DNA of 20,405 nt from the NCBI GenBank assembly GCA_001970955.1, contig MPUH01001243.1, positions 1 through 20,405 on the forward strand, read 5' to 3'. Positions 16,201 through 20,405 of this stretch are shown piece by piece; the stretch's first letter is position 1; every line of letters begins with the position of its first letter. The stretch is from Stentor coeruleus. Taxonomy: Eukaryota > Ciliophora > Heterotrichea > Heterotrichida > Stentoridae. Made by a program: the position numbers and the translations under genes. The notes beneath the pieces are model-generated. The model was not told the DNA's origin. It saw only the letters and a program-made list of their open reading frames with translations, and made no database searches.

Positions 16201-16523
16201 TTAGAGATGAGATTAATGCTTTTGGAGGAATTCTTAGGAATAAGATGTTTATTGGCATTTGGATATTTACGTTTGCCATGCAAGTTTTGATTGTATCAGT
16301 TGGGAGCTATGCGTTTAGTTGCCATTTGGGTGGGCTTACTGGAGAACAATGGATGATATGTGTTGGGTTTAGTATGATATCTTTAGCTTGGAGGCTTGTT
16401 TTGGTTTTTATACCAACAAAAGTGTTTTCAAAGGTTCATATTGATGAAAATAGGTCAGAGAGAATTATGTCTATTAGAAGAAGCTCGTTAAGACCAGAAA
16501 GGATTAGTGTTAATACAAAGTAA
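13257..16523 (+). CDS. ATP2B: Plasma-membrane-type Ca2+-transporting P-type ATPase (P2B)
   Basis: The 1088-aa frame is a complete P2B ATPase that exports Ca2+ using ATP. Motifs in order: TGEN at 219-222 (actuator, TGES in most relatives), PEGLP at about 373 in M4, CSDKTGTLTQN with phosphorylated D416, KGAS with K537 (ATP site), MVTGDN, and VTGDGTNDAP with D757 and D761. Ten membrane segments are visible: two near 103-150, two around 315-390, and six from about 810 to 1050. WVNLIMDSFASLALATD in M6 is typical of plasma-membrane Ca2+ pumps. The C-tail is short (about 40 residues) and basic (RIMSIRRSSLRPERIS), without the long calmodulin-binding tail of animal pumps. A Cys cluster (C685, C688, C693, C695) sits in the cytoplasmic P/N region. 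The 13 Trp are all TGG and no intron is needed. Confidence 0.97.
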   Translation: MKVEPSGESTDPLVTPFNTSLSDLLNIVEAYRQRKLAEDIDLIENEGGVQSYEDKLKSSFKYGLSNTDDHSDRIRIFGSNKPSKDRTKTYLQICWEVLEDPILRILIISGLISLIIGATLDEHPAYGWIEGFAIIIAVCVVVNVTAVNDMQKQKKFKELKKRNRTGRVVTILRDGIWTSMHPKHLLVGDIIKVENGITIPADGILISSSQIEVVEAAMTGENDNIKKIAYDEAVKIKDEYYLANPDIIEMIRKTEEDRHHDIPSPVLLSGTNLAEGVGIMVVVAVGKNSAEGRIFDLAERSDELTPLQIKLTRVAGGVGKLGLVCAIVTVLTLYLRFIIEITTGQISWNNSEHPLLLVKFLIIGITVLVVAIPEGLPLAVTISLAYSIKKMQSENNLVRKMQACETMGGADMICSDKTGTLTQNLMTVSELWAGNTSFNIEKEPPSQGVFQAEFLHLLKESIFMNSSAYIDPIKGSQGSKTEIAMILLMKGLGHSDCIETRKAYFDRFHRIFPFSSKRKKSSIVLTTEEPKLRVHVKGASEVVASSCTKYLSLDGQAHIINEEVSKTIQNTINKMTDNALRVIALTYKNLNSQENIEDLDSNGFPEIEKSELTLIGLIGIRDPIRPEVPGAVKECQRAGITVRMVTGDNKATARAIARECNIISYDWQTVMEGKDFSIKTGGTVCKECKTKICQCPRNAKEAKNTGKTIREDVVANIESFKDIVKNLAVLARSQPDDKYTLVTGLKELGHIVAVTGDGTNDAPALSKADIGFAMGITGTEMAKESAGIILLDDNFKSIVRAVIWGRNIYDNIRAFLQFQITVNIVAVICAMVGAITIQQSPLTSVQLLWVNLIMDSFASLALATDPPTDDHLNRPPYKKTEFIIEMRMWKHILGQSTVQIILMFLMMYAGEWFLPEFGTGKSVIYNEDTNYVVSGRNYNPDGSEDYKKKFDEPDIGPSRQFTYIFNVFVLLQLTNEINARKIRDEINAFGGILRNKMFIGIWIFTFAMQVLIVSVGSYAFSCHLGGLTGEQWMICVGFSMISLAWRLVLVFIPTKVFSKVHIDENRSERIMSIRRSSLRPERISVNTK

Positions 16524-16736
16524 ATTATGAATTTTATAAATTTAATTAGGATTTTCATAAGATGTAGTTTAAAGATTTTAGTTAAGATTTTTTGATATAG
16601 AGTTTGAAGAATTTTATTTTAGTTAAAGTGTTTGATTTTTCATTCATATACTAATTATTATTTTTTTTATCAAAATCTATAAAATCTCCATAGTTTCCAA
16701 TTCAACAACAATTTCTAAAAAAAAACTATTATCTAC
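16524..16736. other. Convergent intergenic region with a sharp strand-composition switch
   Basis: 213 bp between the stops of the Ca2+ pump and cytochrome c1. The left half has many G and almost no C; from about 16640 the + strand becomes C-rich and nearly G-free. TATAAAATCTCCAT occurs at 16678-16691 with no plus-strand gene after it. No gene is seen. Confidence 0.6.
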
Positions 16737-17711
16737 TTACTTTCCAATGAAATAAGCTCTAGGATGGTATCTCTTCCATCCAAAGGCTCTTTTAACCTTA
16801 AAGAACCTATTGAAGTACTTGTACTTCTTATATCCATCAGAAACATTGTACATTTCAACCCTCATATGCCAAATTGAAGTCCTTGCAACTTTGACTCTAA
16901 AGTACATAAATGGGGTAACTGTGAAAATCATAAGGGCAAACTTAAGCCAGCCAATTCGATATTCTAAATTGTCTTTTGAAGCCATAAAATGACAGAATTC
17001 AGAAACATCATAAGCCATTTGTGGTGTTGAGGCTGGTGTACCATCTTCATATTCCATCATCCCATCATATAAAGGTCTTGGCATACCTATAATCATATGT
17101 TTGAAAAATGGGTTAAAATGTTTACCTTCAGGGACATCAATGCCAAAAGGTGGTTCATGATGATATCCAGTCATGATATTATAAACATAAGCAGGTCCTC
17201 CAGGTTTAGAAATCCCAATCCTACTTAAATCAGCTGGATAAGCTCCACCATTAGCAGATCTAGCATGATCTGGGGATATATACGGCGAGAACATAAAGTC
17301 AGAAATTTTCTTATCTCTTTCTTTCCACTCATGTCTGAAACATCCTTTCAAATACCAATGACCAGGTGATACTGGGGCAAGTTCTTTAACAATATTCCCT
17401 AATTCATTCTGTCTAAAAGCTTTTTTAATAAGATAGTCATACTTGTTCATAACCATTGAGTGACAAGTATTGCATGACCTTGTAAAAACTTTAAATCCAC
17501 GACGAAGGGTTAAAGCTGAGTAAGTTCCGAAATACCTTTCAAATGGCCAATGGAACTTATCAATCATTGCCTGCTCTTCATAACCTTTAATACCCCTTCG
17601 CATACCAATATCATCACGATACATCCAACATTTGCAATTTTCTTTGTCTGAAAGCCATATGCAAACTCCAGTGGCCCATACTAGAGCTGGAGTACGTAAT
17701 AGCGTAACCAT
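16737..17711 (-). CDS. CYC1: Mitochondrial cytochrome c1 (complex III)
   Basis: The 324-aa frame is cytochrome c1 of the bc1 complex, which passes electrons from the Rieske protein to cytochrome c. The heme motif is complete, RSCNTCHSM, with C80, C83 and axial H84. The second axial ligand is probably M210 in IIGMPRPL. The family signature MMEYEDGTPASTPQMAYDV follows. A membrane anchor spans about 255-271 (WLKFALMIFTVTPFMYF). After the anchor are 53 strongly basic, aromatic residues to the end, where cytochrome c1 usually has only a short matrix tail. The N-terminus is hydrophobic but not a clear presequence; an in-frame TAA directly before the ATG makes a longer start unlikely. Confidence 0.96.
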   Translation of the reverse strand: MVTLLRTPALVWATGVCIWLSDKENCKCWMYRDDIGMRRGIKGYEEQAMIDKFHWPFERYFGTYSALTLRRGFKVFTRSCNTCHSMVMNKYDYLIKKAFRQNELGNIVKELAPVSPGHWYLKGCFRHEWKERDKKISDFMFSPYISPDHARSANGGAYPADLSRIGISKPGGPAYVYNIMTGYHHEPPFGIDVPEGKHFNPFFKHMIIGMPRPLYDGMMEYEDGTPASTPQMAYDVSEFCHFMASKDNLEYRIGWLKFALMIFTVTPFMYFRVKVARTSIWHMRVEMYNVSDGYKKYKYFNRFFKVKRAFGWKRYHPRAYFIGK

Positions 17712-18448
17712 TTATTATTCACTACTTTTTACTATGAAAAGATTGGTATGAAAAGTGGATGTAGAAGTTTAGAGGATGGGGTTTGGATGCTGAAAGTTGG
17801 GATTTTTTATAATTTTTTTTAAGGATAAAAGGCACTTGCTGAGGATGTTGCAAGTGAAGAGAGAAAGTTATGTTTGATTGTAGAGAAGATGGTAAGTAGA
17901 CTGATGTGGTTTTCTAGGAAAATTTATGAGTTTTCTTGGGGGAAGTAGGAGATCTTTGTGTGGGAATAGGATTTATATATTTATTGTCATGATTATCTAT
18001 GGATATATGTTTGGACTTTGTATATGGATTTTTGGGTTGTTAGAAAAGTATTTTTTTTAGTTGTTTGATATTTTTAGTTTTATAGTTTTAATTTTAGGGT
18101 ATTTTATTAGAGAATTATAACTAAAATTACAAGGTTATTGAAAATGTCATCAAGTATTTAAAAACAAAGTCAAAAGGGTTGAAAAAAAAATAGTTGTTTA
18201 GTTTGGATAAGAGCTACTTTTGTAAAGATTGCATGGTTCTGGAATAAACTTAAGATTTTTTCTCAGTTAAAAACAAGTTTTTATACTTTTACTTGGAAGA
18301 TAATGGTTTCTTTTAGCAAAACCTCAGCGAATGGGTTGAAAATTTTTTATTTGAATATGAAGACTACAAATCTATGAGTTTTTGAATTTTTTATGTAAAA
18401 AATATTTAAAATACAAAAATTATTATGTTATTATAGAGAATATATCCT
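17712..18448. other. Intergenic region with possible decayed coding sequence
   Basis: 17712-18100 is G-rich on the + strand, as expected before the minus-strand cytochrome c1 gene. At 18183-18377 a plus-strand frame of 64 codons is open but almost free of acidic residues, which is typical of a shadow frame. The +1-shifted frame beside it reads protein-like pieces (DKSYFCKDCMVLE, then LYFYLEDNGFF, then QNLSEWVENFLFEYED) broken by four stops, so a decayed gene is possible. No RNA gene is recognised. Confidence 0.35.
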
Positions 18449-19639
18449 TTAAATTACTATGCATACCCGGTGATCTTCAATTAAATCCTCCATATTTTTA
18501 CTTTTCGCCAGGTCTAATATTCTCTTATCCATAATCTCAGGTGGGTCAGCTTTATCTGTTTTCTGACAAGTTAAATAATCTTTTATTACAATATCAACAT
18601 TTATCTTTGATTCAGTAAGCTTTTTCACATGTCTTAAATGTTTATGTTTTAAAGGTAAATGTATTGTTTTTCTTTTATAATTTCTCTTAGTTTCTTTAAT
18701 ATCTGCACTTATAAATTTTATGTCTGAATTCATTTTATAAGGTTGAAGTTGTCCATTACTTGATATTTCACATGATGAGGGTTTAATAATTCTACCAACA
18801 GGCCAGTCAAATCCGTCACTTAAATCCATCTTTTGTCTTATTTCCCTAAAGTTATTTAAAAAATATTCGTAATTTGGGGTTTCTTCATAAGATAGTTTTC
18901 TGATATAAGCGAACATTTGAGAAAATTGAACTGGCCAATTGTAAAAGAGAATATGCTGATGACTGAGCTTTGAAGAATAGGAAGCATTCCACTTGCTAGA
19001 CCCTTCAAGTCCGTGGATAGATTTTTCCCATGGTAAATGAGCATTTCTTAGAAATAATAAAGTGTAGAAAAATGATTCTAAGTCATCGCGGCGACTTTGT
19101 CGGTGAGCTAGATGGCTATGAAGGGAAGCGAAAAGTACGCTTCCAGCTGTAGAGACTTGGCTTTTAAATGGTCTGTGAACTTTATTTCTTATATATTTAC
19201 ATGATAGCCCGAAGTCAACTATAAAAATTTCTTCGCCTGATATTGATAGAAGTAGTTGTTCAGGTTTAATATCTCTGTGTATAATCCCTTTGGAATGTAT
19301 ATATTTCAGTCTTTCGATTACTTGTTCAGCAATTTTTATGATACAAGATAAAGAAAATCCTTTTTCGTTATCTAGCATTTGTCTGTAAAGATTACGTCCT
19401 AAAAGCTGTAAGACTATGTAATAGACATTATTCCATTTTCCATAGTCATAAACTTCAGGAATGCCTTGACAGCCTGATAAAGATTTTATGAGTTTCGCTT
19501 CTTTTTTGAGTTTATTACCGCATTTAAGACTTACTTTTATTGCCACAGGCTTAAATGATGATGATTCATATGCTCGGTATACCTTTCCGAATCCTCCTGT
19601 ATCAATAATATCGGTTAATGTGTAATCCCCAACTATCAT
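18449..19639 (-). CDS. CK1-family protein kinase with a C-terminal CaaX-like box
   Basis: The 396-aa frame holds a CK1-type kinase domain (about 5-275). It has the Gly loop DTGGFGKV, VAIK with K35, E47 of helix C, HRDIKPEQLL with D123 and K125, and DFGL with D142. It also has the CK1 signature HRQSRRDDLES and LPWEKS. Two oddities stand out. The Asn that binds Mg2+ after HRDIKPx is Gln128 (CAA). The first Gly of the loop is Asp13. Kinase activity may therefore be altered. The tail (about 280-396) is basic, then acidic, and ends VCIVI, where CIVI fits a CaaX prenylation box, so membrane attachment is possible. CK1 families are expanded in ciliates. Confidence 0.9.
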   Translation of the reverse strand: MIVGDYTLTDIIDTGGFGKVYRAYESSSFKPVAIKVSLKCGNKLKKEAKLIKSLSGCQGIPEVYDYGKWNNVYYIVLQLLGRNLYRQMLDNEKGFSLSCIIKIAEQVIERLKYIHSKGIIHRDIKPEQLLLSISGEEIFIVDFGLSCKYIRNKVHRPFKSQVSTAGSVLFASLHSHLAHRQSRRDDLESFFYTLLFLRNAHLPWEKSIHGLEGSSKWNASYSSKLSHQHILFYNWPVQFSQMFAYIRKLSYEETPNYEYFLNNFREIRQKMDLSDGFDWPVGRIIKPSSCEISSNGQLQPYKMNSDIKFISADIKETKRNYKRKTIHLPLKHKHLRHVKKLTESKINVDIVIKDYLTCQKTDKADPPEIMDKRILDLAKSKNMEDLIEDHRVCIVI

Positions 19640-20405
19640 TTATATTCAATCATATGATACTGGCTGTATATGGGTATTTTTATATAAATCAAGCGTTTTA
19701 GATAAAAACTTTTTTAACTGATAAAATTAGATGGGAAATTTTAAATTAAAAGATAGAGAACAGATAAAGATATGATTTTTTGCTGTAGGTTTGATATCAG
19801 AATATTTTAATGGAATTTTTAAGTGAGCCTTTAAATTCAAAATTGTAAAAATAGCTTTTCCCAAGTACTAATTATCATTTTTAAATCTAAATTTGCTATT
19901 CACTAGTCAACTTTTAATTATAATTAGGTTTTAACTATTCTTTCCTAAAGCTTATATGAGTTTTTACCATTTAGTATAAAAATTATATGGTAAAATATTT
20001 TATAATTAGAAGAAATATTGATTTTATTAAAACTATATACACATTAAACCATAGTAAAAAAATACAAAAAAACAAGTGCTAAAGAAATATCTGATTTTCA
20101 TTTTTGAGAAACATAAAATTATTATTAGATATTATTTACACTGTTTATAAAAATTTTAGTATTAAAGCCTAGTTTTTATAAGTTTGAAAATCAAAATATA
20201 ATATCAATTTAACAAAAATCTCTTTCTCAGCTATTCACTTTTTCAAAAAAAACCTAATTTTTTTTAAATGATTCCAAGATATCATATTTTCAACTCCCTA
20301 TCAAAGTTTATGGCTAAGTTTCTATTTGACATTTTTTTTTAGAATTTTGTGATATTAAACTTAAGATTTTTTATATGAATCAGTGAATAAGAGTAATAAA
20401 TAAAA
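19640..20405. other. AT-rich region upstream of the CK1-family kinase
   Basis: The 766 bp to the window end hold no convincing reading frame on either strand. The sequence is very AT-rich with many short A and T runs. The first 150 bases would contain the promoter of the minus-strand kinase gene. I see no RNA gene, repeat array or telomere sequence. Confidence 0.45.

Noticed and set aside
16810-16992. Plus-strand frame over cytochrome c1
   Set aside because: Shadow of a strongly conserved minus-strand gene.

Overview
This AT-rich window (roughly 70% A+T by eye) is nuclear eukaryotic DNA. Evidence: a plasma-membrane-type Ca2+-ATPase, a mitochondrial cytochrome c1, a UBR-box/PHD protein, an otubain and UBE2D-type E2 enzymes, all in compact and almost intron-free genes. 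The most diagnostic feature is a 15-nt intron at 11719-11733 that joins two minus-strand frames exactly. Introns of 15-16 nt are a hallmark of heterotrich ciliates. All three standard stops look usable, and about 49 Trp codons in intact genes are all TGG. The best guess is therefore a heterotrich with the standard code, such as a Stentor-like macronuclear genome, rather than a Blepharisma-type code. This assignment is inference.

Layout: 1-46 is the tail of an E2 gene (+). 448-1956 is an unrecognised 502-aa gene (-). 2151-3215 is a UBR7-like E3 (+), followed after 35 bp by a frame with a Cys-rich tail (3251-3772), possibly the same gene joined by a 17-nt intron. 4212-5501 is a protein with four C2H2 fingers (+). 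6206-6652 is a UBE2D-type E2 (+). 6776-7278 is a second E2 that lacks the active cysteine (+, and broken by an assembly join). 7353-8249 is an otubain deubiquitinase (-). 8250-11200 holds two small unknown genes (+, 9363 and 9974) and two nonsense-containing minus-strand remnants (8582-8788, 10756-11163). 11210-12373 is an unknown, possibly PH-like protein with the 15-nt intron (-). 13257-16523 is a Ca2+ pump (+). 16737-17711 is cytochrome c1 (-). 18449-19639 is a CK1-family kinase ending in a CaaX-like box (-).

The first 8.2 kb is unusually rich in ubiquitin-system genes: three E2 genes (one partial, one predicted dead), a UBR-box E3 and an otubain. In animals, otubains bind UBE2D enzymes directly, so this neighbourhood is worth a closer look. 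Upstream of the active E2 lie three copies of a 15-19 bp motif spaced 72 and 73 bp.

Two window-wide patterns matter. First, four single-N positions (7161, 9628, 12699, 12903) are each flanked by the same sequence twice (46-137 bp). These are unmerged contig overlaps, and one breaks a gene. Second, the coding strand is C-rich and G-poor before starts and G-rich and C-poor after stops, with sharp switches between transcription units. This helps to orient uncertain genes.
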